Shown here: piece by piece, positions 52,829 through 61,543 of the stretch
How the letters are laid out: each line of letters starts with the position of its first letter
Numbering within the stretch: position 1 is the first letter of the stretch
Origin: Marinilabilia salmonicolor
GTDB taxonomy: Bacteria > Bacteroidota > Bacteroidia > Bacteroidales > Marinilabiliaceae
Assembly (NCBI RefSeq): GCF_003003035.1
Contig: NZ_PVTS01000019.1
Coordinates: 1 to 64,000, forward strand
DNA length: 64,000 nucleotides
Reading direction: 5' to 3'
The notes under the pieces: generated by a model
The model's database searches: none
The model's input: the letters and a program-made list of their open reading frames with translations, nothing else
What the model was told of the DNA's origin: nothing
Translations under genes and position numbers: made by a program

Positions 52829-55162
52829 TTATTGTACAGAAATAAACCGACTTTCCGATTTTTCTGAATCCTTTACGCTGAGGATGTAATCGCCCCGGTT
52901 TATTCCGGGGCAGGTAATGCAAAGATCATTTCCGGCAGGCTGAACCTCCTTTTGATTAAAAACCATCCGGCCGTGTTTGTCGAAAAGCTGAATCTGAACT
53001 GCCCCCTCAAAGGTACCTGTCACCTGAATCGACTGACCTGCTTTTACAGGGTTTGGGAAAACACTCAGTTCGCTTTTATTGTCAGAATCTGAGGTCTGAT
53101 TTATAAGACTATTGTCTGATGTTATGGTTTTTAAATCATTGTAATTTTCATAATCCTCCTGAAGCACATAGATCGCGTAACCACGTGCCGGGGCTTCCAC
53201 CCAAACTCTTCCGTCTCCAAAAACCTCCGTCGTTTGTTCTTCATTAAAAGCGTTAACAAGCGTCTTATTGGTCCATGAACTCCAATCCTGAGGGGTTGCA
53301 TCCACCCAAAGACCTTTGTCAGAGTGGCTGTTGTTGAGAACGACAATGGCGCCACCTTTGCTGTTGTTCCCCTCTCTTCTGGCAACATATACATCATGGG
53401 TGTCGGAAGAAGGATATGGATTTCCTGATTCACTCAGGACAGAGAGGCTGCCATTGAGGTAGGTTTTGCGAATAAAAATAAGTTTTTTAAGATCCTCTTT
53501 CAAAGAAGCAGGAACCTCGATCTGTACAGAGGCATCGTGATTGTCCACAAGGGTTACTCCGTAGAGATGGGGGTAAAAGATGCAGGGTTTTCCTTCGTGA
53601 GTAAGCATGTAGGCATATCCCAGATGCCAGTCTTTGGTAACCCATTTGTCATGTTCTTTGCCGGTGTCATGATTTTCAAGAAAAGTAACTACCGATGTTC
53701 CCGGAAGACTGTTACCATCCCCGTTACGTATCATGCCTGCGTGGTTGAGCCAGTTCATATCGAAACCCGCATCTCCGTTACACATTCCTGTCAATGTTGA
53801 TTTTAAGGGGAAGTCAAAAGCATCGGCATCTGCGCCGTTGGTCGCCACATTGTTTACCCAGCTTTGAATACTTGAAGCAGAACCCCAGTATTCTCCCACA
53901 ATAAATCTTTGCTGATTATTGATGGGCGGCAGGTTTGCAATCCAGTTGGCCACATATTCCTCTTGAAATCCGCGGACAAAATCGAGTCGGTAACCGTCAA
54001 AATTGATTTCATCACTGAGCCATTCACCCCAATTATTCATGCGTGTCTGGACTCTTGGGTCGAAAGTATTGAGATCATTTCCAAACCCTTTGGTGTTGGT
54101 AATGATTTCGTCTCCCGAGCCCCAGTTGCCAAGCCAGTCATTCTCATCAACCGGGTGAAAATAGGAGTAATCCCAGGTAAGGTTGGCTTCCCCGGTTCCG
54201 GTATGATTGATGTATGATATTCCCGTGTTGGTGATGGCTTTCAGTTCGTTGACAGCAAGGTTTTGCCCGTTGTGCCATATCTCAGAAGGATAGAATCCGT
54301 GAGTCTGATCCGCCCATTGCCATTCATCGCCGGACTGCCTGCGTGCGGTTAACTGAATGATGATATCTTTCCCGCCGGGAGCAGTCACTTTAAATTCATC
54401 AATGTCACCTTCCGAATTGATGAATGCTCTGACCGTTTCTCCGGATGCCGGGAAGGTGTTTGTTTCTCCGTTTCCGTTGTTGGGTTCACTTTCCCAGCTG
54501 TAGGAACTTCCAAAACCGCTGTTGTTGTAGTCAATCTGGATGTCGTAGGCACGTTCCTGATACGAAACCGAGTAATCGAGATAGAATCCTTTGAATTTGA
54601 TGTAATAGTCACCAGCGGCAGCATCTTCTATTACCCACTTTATTTCGTTGGTGGGATAGGGAACATATTGCTGACCGTTCCTGAAGGCTTCATCGAAGAC
54701 GTATTCTTTTACTGCCGGATTTGCCTCTGCATCTTCTTCCGATGAATACATGTGATTCAGGATGATGTCTGCATACACCTCCACTTTTGGTTGTCCGTTG
54801 TTGGTGTCATGCATGGCAGCAATCATACTCTCCAGTTCCTGGCGGCTTCCAAACCTTGTCTCGACGGTTCCTTTTTGGTTGTAATTACCAAGATCATAGT
54901 GGTCGAAGATGCCGTAGCCCATATCATAGATTCCCCAGTTTCCTTTAGCCGGCGAGGGAATCCAAATGCCTGTGATACCGATTTCCTTGAACTCGGATGC
55001 TTTGTTGTACAGATTGTCCCACCAGAAACCGTTGTTGGTTTCCGCATCTACTGGTACATCCCAGTAAAAAGCCTGGAGCATAACATCGTTTTGGGCCTGC
55101 ATTGTCAGATTTCCTGACAGCATAAGCATGGCCATGCTTAGCATTGTAAAGATTTTTTTCAT
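52829..55162 (-). CDS. Secreted GH13 alpha-amylase, inserted PPC-like domain, T9SS sorting domain
   Basis: 777 residues. Signal peptide to MQAQ. The GH13 barrel starts at 'VMLQAFYWDVP', with region I 'YADIILNHMYS', nucleophile in 'FDGYRLDFVRGF', Glu in 'FIVGEYWGS' and Asp in 'FLENHDTGKEHD'. Between region I and 'FHPVDENDW' is an insert of ~180 residues (about 145-325) with 'ESEPNNGNGETNTFPASGETVRAFIN' followed by 'GDIDEFKV', the signature of a pre-peptidase C-terminal (PPC) beta-sandwich. A beta domain and T9SS sorting domain ('LSVFPNPVKAGQSIQV', 'IQLFDKHGRMVF') end the protein. Extracellular starch hydrolysis. The membrane AraC regulator lies upstream on the same strand. Confidence 0.92.
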   Translation of the reverse strand: MKKIFTMLSMAMLMLSGNLTMQAQNDVMLQAFYWDVPVDAETNNGFWWDNLYNKASEFKEIGITGIWIPSPAKGNWGIYDMGYGIFDHYDLGNYNQKGTVETRFGSRQELESMIAAMHDTNNGQPKVEVYADIILNHMYSSEEDAEANPAVKEYVFDEAFRNGQQYVPYPTNEIKWVIEDAAAGDYYIKFKGFYLDYSVSYQERAYDIQIDYNNSGFGSSYSWESEPNNGNGETNTFPASGETVRAFINSEGDIDEFKVTAPGGKDIIIQLTARRQSGDEWQWADQTHGFYPSEIWHNGQNLAVNELKAITNTGISYINHTGTGEANLTWDYSYFHPVDENDWLGNWGSGDEIITNTKGFGNDLNTFDPRVQTRMNNWGEWLSDEINFDGYRLDFVRGFQEEYVANWIANLPPINNQQRFIVGEYWGSASSIQSWVNNVATNGADADAFDFPLKSTLTGMCNGDAGFDMNWLNHAGMIRNGDGNSLPGTSVVTFLENHDTGKEHDKWVTKDWHLGYAYMLTHEGKPCIFYPHLYGVTLVDNHDASVQIEVPASLKEDLKKLIFIRKTYLNGSLSVLSESGNPYPSSDTHDVYVARREGNNSKGGAIVVLNNSHSDKGLWVDATPQDWSSWTNKTLVNAFNEEQTTEVFGDGRVWVEAPARGYAIYVLQEDYENYNDLKTITSDNSLINQTSDSDNKSELSVFPNPVKAGQSIQVTGTFEGAVQIQLFDKHGRMVFNQKEVQPAGNDLCITCPGINRGDYILSVKDSEKSESRFISVQ

Positions 55163-55359
55163 TTTACCTGGATTTTGTAGTGAATTATGTGGTCTGGTGT
55201 GATGTAAAGGGATTTTAATATTGGTAAATCCAGACCTTTTTTTGCATTGGCAAGTTGGTAAAACGGAAAGATAAAATCGACTTATTTTGGGTTTTAGGAC
55301 TTTGGTTGTGGTACGGTTTTGTAAAATAGGACGTTTAAGTGATTGTCTTATATAGGGTT
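55163..55359 (-). promoter_or_regulatory. Upstream region of amylase gene
   Basis: 197 nt between the AraC-type regulator and the amylase. Only a weak -7 candidate, TATCTTTC at 55273-55266 on the minus strand, is seen. A weak promoter next to an AraC-type gene would fit positive control, but no operator repeat is obvious. Confidence 0.35.
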
Positions 55360-56895
55360 CTATTTTTCTGTGGAGAAATATTCTCTTGGAGATAATCCTG
55401 TAACTTTCTTGAATGCAAGATTGAAAGTTGATTTTGAATTGAACCCTGCTTCGTAAGCAAGATAGAGGAAGGTCATGTTTTTTGCATCTTCGGAATCCAT
55501 TTTTTTAATGAATTCATTTACTCTGTATTCATTAATGAAGTCGCGGAAGTTTTTATTAAAACAGTCGTTGATGGTTTTTGAAATGGTATGCGGCTTATTG
55601 TCTATGGATTCAGCAAAGCCGGCAAGGGTTAAATCAGGATTAAGGAATGGTTTGGATTCCTGCATGATCATTAGAATCCTGTTGGCCAGTATTCGGTTGA
55701 GGTCATTGATCTTTTCGGTCTTGGGCGGATAAAAAATGGCTTCATTAAAATAGACGAAGTAGAAGATGACAAATAGTTGGATGGAGGAAAGGGAAAGGGG
55801 AATGTCCTGATAATTCCTGAACAGAAGAAGGCCGGATGCAATCAGCCAGAATAGAGATATTCCGGCAATTACGGACATAAGGTTGATGGCACCCGTCAGA
55901 TATAAAAACATCCATTCGGAAGATGCTGCAGGTGTGGTATCTGAGTTTACTTCATTGGGCGAATTGATTGAGAATGCATATGGGTGAGAGGTATTTTCTC
56001 TTTTAGTTGCTTTTTTGTGCCTAAGAAGTGTAAAGATGGAGAGAGAAACGTATGTGAGGAGAGAAATGCTTCCCGTTAAAATAAGGATGGCATCAATGAG
56101 AAAAAGGTTGTTTTTTAAAGAGACTTGTAGCCAGGCTGTCTGCCAAAGCCCCGAAAGACGGAACATGTTAAGGATGAAAGTCAATAAGGCAGGAGTATAG
56201 TGAACCGGCGAAATTGATTTTATTTTTGTAAGGAAAGAGCGGTAAAAGATGAAAACAAGGGGGCCTGCAAGGAAAAGCATCAACTCGAAACCCTGCATTA
56301 ATCTGAATTTCCATAGCGGATTGGAAAACTCATAGATAACGGCTCCCAACAGAACCAATATGAGTGTGAGGGTCCAGATGATGGTATGTCTGGTTTTGCG
56401 GGTGTCGTATTTTTTCTTTTTACTCCTCAACAGAATAATTAGAAATATCCCGTTTAGAATGGCTGCAGACAAGATGAATACAAATACCGGCATGGAGGTT
56501 CTTCCTCCCAAGTCCTGCCAGTTTTGGATGCGTACATCAATATGGTCTTCCGTTTTATCAATCAATGTCCGGTTTGGGAGGTACGAGTTGTCCGATGATG
56601 TTTCAATTTTCATCCAGTCACCTCTGGAAAACTTAAACTGAATGGTGTCAGCAACGTCAGGAATATTTACCATTAGCTTTCCATCAGCTCTTTGTTTCAG
56701 CTGATAGACAGTGTCTCTGATGTTCCAGTTGTTAAAGTTTCCGCATACAAAAATGGGTTCATCTGCAGGAGTGTTTCCCGGCAGAGACTCAACGATGATG
56801 GTGATGCTTTTGTTTTGGGATAGAGAGACAGAATCTGATAAAAGAAAAGAAATCAGCAGGATGAGGATGATTTTATAGTTGATGGTCTTTTGCAT
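55360..56895 (-). CDS. Membrane AraC regulator with periplasmic starch-binding-like domain
   Basis: 511 residues. Residues 1-26 are a signal peptide or anchor. ~30-125 resemble a CBM20/CBM48 glycan-binding beta-sandwich ('DEPIFVCGNFNNWNIRDTVYQLKQ', 'LMVNIPDVADTIQFKFSRGDW'), with the FNNW Trp that stacks on glucose in such domains. About seven hydrophobic helices follow from ~135 to ~395. The C-terminal ~100 residues are an AraC DNA-binding domain ('NLTLAGFAESI..' recognition region; 'NMTFLYLAYEAGFNSKSTFNLAFKKVTGLSPREYF'). The layout suggests direct sensing of periplasmic starch fragments and control of the amylase 197 nt downstream. Function inferred from architecture; the HTH and TM parts are certain, the CBM assignment likely. 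Confidence 0.8.
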   Translation of the reverse strand: MQKTINYKIILILLISFLLSDSVSLSQNKSITIIVESLPGNTPADEPIFVCGNFNNWNIRDTVYQLKQRADGKLMVNIPDVADTIQFKFSRGDWMKIETSSDNSYLPNRTLIDKTEDHIDVRIQNWQDLGGRTSMPVFVFILSAAILNGIFLIILLRSKKKKYDTRKTRHTIIWTLTLILVLLGAVIYEFSNPLWKFRLMQGFELMLFLAGPLVFIFYRSFLTKIKSISPVHYTPALLTFILNMFRLSGLWQTAWLQVSLKNNLFLIDAILILTGSISLLTYVSLSIFTLLRHKKATKRENTSHPYAFSINSPNEVNSDTTPAASSEWMFLYLTGAINLMSVIAGISLFWLIASGLLLFRNYQDIPLSLSSIQLFVIFYFVYFNEAIFYPPKTEKINDLNRILANRILMIMQESKPFLNPDLTLAGFAESIDNKPHTISKTINDCFNKNFRDFINEYRVNEFIKKMDSEDAKNMTFLYLAYEAGFNSKSTFNLAFKKVTGLSPREYFSTEK

Positions 56896-57082
56896 TCGTC
56901 AGTTTTTATGAAGTCAGGCTAAATTACAATTTTTTATCAATGCCGGGCGGATAAAAACTTACAAAAACAGATGTTCTGTTTTTGATAAAAATCATTGGTG
57001 AGAATTGGAAATAATTAGTTCTTTTATAAACTTATAATTTAACCAGTTACTGATACAAAAACAATCATCCAAACAGTTCGAT

Positions 57083-59968
57083 ATGAGTCAATTTGCAGAA
57101 CGGCACATCGGGCCTGATGCCCGGGAAACGGACCTGATGCTCGAAAGAGTCGGGGCATCATCTCTCGATGATCTTATAAACCAGGCGATACCAGATGGTA
57201 TCAGAATGAAGAGGGAGCTGAACCTTTCACCTGCTCTTACGGAACAGGAGTTTTTACAGCGGGTAAGTGGAATTGCAGCGCGCAATGAAATTTTCAGGAC
57301 TTATATCGGCATGGGGTATTACAATACATTTACGCCTTCTGTTATAATCCGAAATGTTTTGGAGAATCCTGTCTGGTACACCTCTTATACCCCTTATCAG
57401 GCAGAAATATCGCAGGGACGGCTGGAAGCGTTGCTTAATTTTCAAACCATGGTGACGGAATTGACGGCTCTTCCCATGGCCAACGCATCTCTGCTGGATG
57501 AAGCTACGGCAGCAGCCGAGGCAATGATTATGATGTTTAATACCAGAAGCCGTGAGCAGGTAAAATCGGGTGTTGATGCTTGTCTGGTGGATGAACATAT
57601 ATGGCCGCAGACCAGAGCTGTTTTGGAAACCAGGGCTGTTCCACTGGGTATCAAACTGGAATTTGTTGAGGTAAGCAACAATCTTTATGATGGAGCGCGC
57701 CATTTTGGGGCAATCGTACAATATCCTGATTCCCGCGGAGAAATTCGGGATTTTAGTGGTTTTGCCGAATCCGTTCACAGTCTTGGAGGAAGAGTTGCCG
57801 TGGCCGCCGACCTGCTTTCGCTGGCCCTGATTACGCCTCCGGGAGAATGGGGCGCGGACATAGTCTTTGGCTCTTCCCAGCGTTTTGGAGTGCCTCTGTA
57901 TTATGGTGGTCCACATGCGGCTTTCTTTGCTACAACGGAAGCTTACAAAAGATCATTACCGGGTCGTATCATTGGTGTGTCCAAAGATGTTACCGGTTAT
58001 CCTGCTTTGCGAATGGCCCTTCAAACCCGCGAACAACACATCAAAAGAGAGAAAGCAACCTCCAATATTTGTACCGCCCAGGCATTGTTAGCTACCATGG
58101 CCGGATTTTACGGGGTGTGGCATGGAGCTGAGGGATTGAGGGAAATAGCCACCCGGGTGCATAAACAAACTGTTCAGCTTCAGAGAGCACTTGAAAACAA
58201 AGGGTTTAAGGTGTTTAACCGGAATTTCTTTGATACGGTATTGTTTGGATTGCCAAAGCAGTTGACAGTTGATGCTTTAAGAGAAAAGTTGCTCAGGAGA
58301 AAGATTAACCTCAGATATTTTGATGACCCGACACTTATCGGAATCAGTATAGATGAAACGACCTCGGAGAGTGATGTTCAGGAATTGGTGGATATCATCA
58401 CAGGAATGGTGGATGAAACCAGTGTGAACATTGAGGATTTTTCTGAAGACAATGCTTTGGAGAAGCAATTTATAAGGAAAAGTGCTTTTATGGAACAGGA
58501 GGTATTTAATAGTTACCGTTCCGAAACCGAGATGATGCGTTACATTAAGCGTTTGGAACGCAAAGATATTTCGCTGGCACATTCCATGATCTCTCTGGGA
58601 TCCTGTACAATGAAACTTAATGCCGCTTCCGAATTGTTTGGTCTTACCTGGCCCGGTTTTACATCTATTCACCCGTTTGTTCCCATAGAGCAGGCCCGGG
58701 GCTATCATGAGTTGATGGACGAACTGAGGGCTGACCTTGCTGAGATTACAGGACTTGCAGATGTGAGTCTTCAGCCCAACTCGGGAGCGGCCGGTGAGTA
58801 TGCCGGTTTGATGGTGATTCGTACCTATCATGAAAGCCGCAGTCAGGGACACCGCAATGTTGCACTGATTCCTTCCTCTGCCCATGGCACAAACCCTGCC
58901 AGTGCTGTGATGGCCGGTATGAAAGTGGTGGTGGTGAAGTGCGATGACAAAGGAAACATCGATGTGGAGGATCTCAGAGCAAAAGCAGAGAAACACAGTG
59001 ATGAACTGTCGTGCATCATGGTTACTTATCCATCTACCCATGGTGTTTTTGAATCCTCCATTCTGGAAGTGTGCAAAATTATTCATCAGCATGGCGGGCA
59101 GGTTTATATGGACGGAGCAAACATGAATGCTCAGGTGGGAATTACGAGTCCGGGAATAATCGGTGCGGATGTGTGTCACCTCAACTTACATAAAACGTTT
59201 GCCATTCCGCATGGTGGAGGAGGTCCGGGAGTAGGGCCTATTGCCGTTGCCGAACATCTTAAGGGATTTCTGCCGGGGCATACCGTAATTGACAACCTGC
59301 GGGATGGTATTTCGGCTGTTGCTGCTGCTCCCTGGGGAAGTCCGGGTGTGTTGCCCATTACCTATGGCTACATTAAGATGATGGGAGCAGAAGGTCTTAC
59401 AAAGGCAACAAAGATGGCCATCTTAAATGCAAACTATCTTGCAGTGGAGCTGAAAGATGATTACGGAATCCTCTATTCCGGTGAAAATGGGCGGGTTGGG
59501 CATGAAATGATTCTTGAATGCCGGAAGCTGAAAGCTGCTACGGGAATCAGTGAAATTGATATTGCCAAACGTTTGATGGATTACGGGTATCATGCCCCCA
59601 CTGTCTCGTTTCCTGTTCACGGAACATTAATGATTGAGCCTACGGAAAGCGAGTCCAAGGAGGAACTCGACAGGTTTGTGGATGCTTTGAAAGCCATTTA
59701 TGCAGAGGTGAAAGAGGTAGAGGCAGGAATAGCTGACCGGGACAATAATGTTTTGAAGAATGCTCCACATCCGGACAGGGTTGTAGTGACAGATGCCTGG
59801 GAAAAACCTTATGGGCGCGAGAAAGCAGCTTTCCCCCTGGCGTGGGTTCGTGAAAATAAATTCTGGCCTGCCGTAGCGAGGGTCGATGATGCCTGGGGTG
59901 ACCGAAACCTTGTTTGCACCTGTGAGCCGATGGAGAGTTATGAGGAGCCAACAGAGACAGAAGACTAA
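57083..59968 (+). CDS. gcvP: Glycine dehydrogenase (decarboxylating), P protein
   Basis: 961 residues, the single-chain P protein. Decarboxylates glycine with PLP and passes the aminomethyl group to lipoylated GcvH. N-terminal half 'FAERHIGPDARETDLML', 'NPVWYTSYTPYQAEISQGRLEALLNFQTMV' and 'YGGPHAAFFAT'; C-terminal half with 'SMISLGSCTMKLNAASE' and the PLP Lys in 'CHLNLHKTFAIPHGGGGPGVGP'. gcvT and gcvH are not adjacent. The stop TAA is 2 nt from element R8, with AAGG of the 3' end duplicated on the far side. No terminator is seen between gcvP and R8. Confidence 0.97.
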   Translation: MSQFAERHIGPDARETDLMLERVGASSLDDLINQAIPDGIRMKRELNLSPALTEQEFLQRVSGIAARNEIFRTYIGMGYYNTFTPSVIIRNVLENPVWYTSYTPYQAEISQGRLEALLNFQTMVTELTALPMANASLLDEATAAAEAMIMMFNTRSREQVKSGVDACLVDEHIWPQTRAVLETRAVPLGIKLEFVEVSNNLYDGARHFGAIVQYPDSRGEIRDFSGFAESVHSLGGRVAVAADLLSLALITPPGEWGADIVFGSSQRFGVPLYYGGPHAAFFATTEAYKRSLPGRIIGVSKDVTGYPALRMALQTREQHIKREKATSNICTAQALLATMAGFYGVWHGAEGLREIATRVHKQTVQLQRALENKGFKVFNRNFFDTVLFGLPKQLTVDALREKLLRRKINLRYFDDPTLIGISIDETTSESDVQELVDIITGMVDETSVNIEDFSEDNALEKQFIRKSAFMEQEVFNSYRSETEMMRYIKRLERKDISLAHSMISLGSCTMKLNAASELFGLTWPGFTSIHPFVPIEQARGYHELMDELRADLAEITGLADVSLQPNSGAAGEYAGLMVIRTYHESRSQGHRNVALIPSSAHGTNPASAVMAGMKVVVVKCDDKGNIDVEDLRAKAEKHSDELSCIMVTYPSTHGVFESSILEVCKIIHQHGGQVYMDGANMNAQVGITSPGIIGADVCHLNLHKTFAIPHGGGGPGVGPIAVAEHLKGFLPGHTVIDNLRDGISAVAAAPWGSPGVLPITYGYIKMMGAEGLTKATKMAILNANYLAVELKDDYGILYSGENGRVGHEMILECRKLKAATGISEIDIAKRLMDYGYHAPTVSFPVHGTLMIEPTESESKEELDRFVDALKAIYAEVKEVEAGIADRDNNVLKNAPHPDRVVVTDAWEKPYGREKAAFPLAWVRENKFWPAVARVDDAWGDRNLVCTCEPMESYEEPTETED

Positions 59969-59970
59969 GG

Positions 59971-60159
59971 AGTGTCCGTCTATGAACTAAGCAAAATTTT
60001 GTTTCTGGTTATGTGTTTGTCAAGAAAGTGCCAGTTACAATGCCTGCCCCGATTTTTCTTCGGGGGCTTGCGAAGCCTGAAAATACGCTGTTTACTTGAG
60101 TAAATGAGTGATTTTCGGGCAAGCGTAACGCAGTAAATGGTATTTTATGGACCAACACT
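59971..60159 (+). repeat. MITE-like element R8 (type B1, most complete copy)
   Basis: 189 bp. Begins AGTGTCCGTCTATGAACTAAG, ends TTTTATGGACCAACACT. AAGG at 59967-59970 and 60160-60163 is a candidate target duplication. Contains CCCCGATTTTTCTTCGGGG and the large hairpin (GCCTGAAAA with TTTTCGGGC, one G-U pair) around TTTACTTGAGTAAA. Reference copy for type B. Confidence 0.88.
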
Positions 60160-60203
60160 AAGGAAACAACGGGCCGTTTATCTGTAGTGCGTATTGATTT
60201 TAT

Positions 60204-60211
60204 TATTTTTG
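60204..60211 (+). promoter_or_regulatory. -7 box for sulfatase maturase gene
   Basis: TATTTTTG matches the box and lies only 4 nt before the ATG at 60216, so the transcript would be nearly leaderless. GGAGG abuts the ATG directly, too close to serve as a ribosome-binding site. Confidence 0.45.
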
Positions 60212-60215
60212 GAGG

Positions 60216-61412
60216 ATGAGGAATAAGTTTAAACCGCTCAATTCAATATTGGTAAAACCGGCCGGGCCGGATTGTAATCTGGGATGTGGATATTGTTTTT
60301 ATCTGGAAAAGGCAGCATTGTTTCCTGAGTCGAACAAGCACCGGATGAGTGACGATGTTCTGGAGGTGCTCATTAAGCAGTCCATGGAGCAGTCGGGTGA
60401 AAATATTGCCATTACCTGGCAGGGGGGGGAGCCTACATTGATGGGGCTGGATTTTTTCAAAAAGGTAGTTGCACTGGAACAAAAATATGGCCGTGGCAAA
60501 GTGGTAGGCAATGGTTTGCAGACAAACGGATTGTTGATTGACGAAGAGTGGGCCGCCTTTTTGGGAGAATACCAGTTTTTGGTTGGACTTTCAATTGACG
60601 GCCCCCGGCATATCCATGATAAATACCGGCTGACAAAAAATGAGCAACCTTCGTGGGAACGTGTCATGCAAAGTGGAAAACTGCTGCTGCAGCACAATGT
60701 GGCAGTGAATGCCATGTGTTGCATTACCAGTGATTCCGCACCACACGCCAGGGAGTTGTACGAATTCTACAAGGAACAGGGATTTGAGTGGATGCAGTTT
60801 ATACCCATCGTGGAGCGCGATAAAGTAAATCCCAAAAAAGCAGCTGATTTTTCAGTTACTGCAGAACAATACGGAAATTTCATGATTGAAATCTTCGATT
60901 TGTGGCTGCAGGATTTTGACAATGGTCAGCCTACCACCAATGTGAGATTTATAGAGTCGATTTTTCATACGTATGTGGGGCTGGAGGCACCGGAATGTAC
61001 ATTGAGTAAGGAGTGTGGAGTTTATCCTACCGTTGAGCATAACGGAGATGTCTATTCGTGTGATTTCTTTGTAGAGCCAAAATGGAAGTTGGGAAATATC
61101 AGGGAACAGAGACTGGTGGACATGTTGAATTCACCGAAACAAACAAAATTTGGGCAGTTAAAGAGTCAGTTGCCCCGAAAATGTCGTACCTGTCCCTGGT
61201 TACAACACTGTTATGGCGGGTGTACGAAGGATAGGGTGAAAGACCCGAAAGACAGTGGCTTACCACGTTTTTGTAAATCCACCATGATGTTTATGGAGCA
61301 TGCAGATCCTGTGTTTAAAGAACTGGCTCGTAGCTGGAAAGATCAACAGGCCGGCAGTACTGGTCAAAAAACTACCGGAACATATAACGCATTTGAGGAT
61401 TTTCTTGGATAA
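60216..61412 (+). CDS. Anaerobic sulfatase-maturating enzyme (radical SAM/SPASM)
   Basis: 398 residues. Oxidises an active-site Cys or Ser of sulfatases to formylglycine without oxygen. Radical SAM cluster motif 'DCNLGCGYCFYLEK' (CxxxCxxC), 'ITWQGGEPTLMGL', 'GNGLQTNGLLID' and 'LSIDGPRHIHDKYR' match anSME. The SPASM region holds two auxiliary clusters ('CTLSKECGVYPTVEHNGDVYSCDFF', 'CRTCPWLQHCYGGCTKDR'). Starts at the ATG at 60216. No sulfatase gene is in the window, so its substrate must be encoded elsewhere. Confidence 0.93.
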   Translation: MRNKFKPLNSILVKPAGPDCNLGCGYCFYLEKAALFPESNKHRMSDDVLEVLIKQSMEQSGENIAITWQGGEPTLMGLDFFKKVVALEQKYGRGKVVGNGLQTNGLLIDEEWAAFLGEYQFLVGLSIDGPRHIHDKYRLTKNEQPSWERVMQSGKLLLQHNVAVNAMCCITSDSAPHARELYEFYKEQGFEWMQFIPIVERDKVNPKKAADFSVTAEQYGNFMIEIFDLWLQDFDNGQPTTNVRFIESIFHTYVGLEAPECTLSKECGVYPTVEHNGDVYSCDFFVEPKWKLGNIREQRLVDMLNSPKQTKFGQLKSQLPRKCRTCPWLQHCYGGCTKDRVKDPKDSGLPRFCKSTMMFMEHADPVFKELARSWKDQQAGSTGQKTTGTYNAFEDFLG

Positions 61413-61543
61413 AATTAAGGCTTCCACGTATCTGTTGCCCCCGCTGGACCTGGAATAGACAGCTTGAGGAGTACCTACATTTCAGCCTTTTCTTTTCCAT
61501 CGGGAAAAACGAAAATTATCCATTTTTGCTGGTAAAATGGGAC

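Noticed and set aside
57000-57083. Glycine riboswitch before gcvP
   Set aside because: The leader is short and AT-rich, with none of the paired GG-rich conserved segments of a glycine riboswitch.
58277-59179. 300-codon open frame antisense to gcvP
   Set aside because: Lies wholly within the strongly supported gcvP, has odd composition (many His, Cys, Asn) and no domain pattern; a shadow of codon bias.
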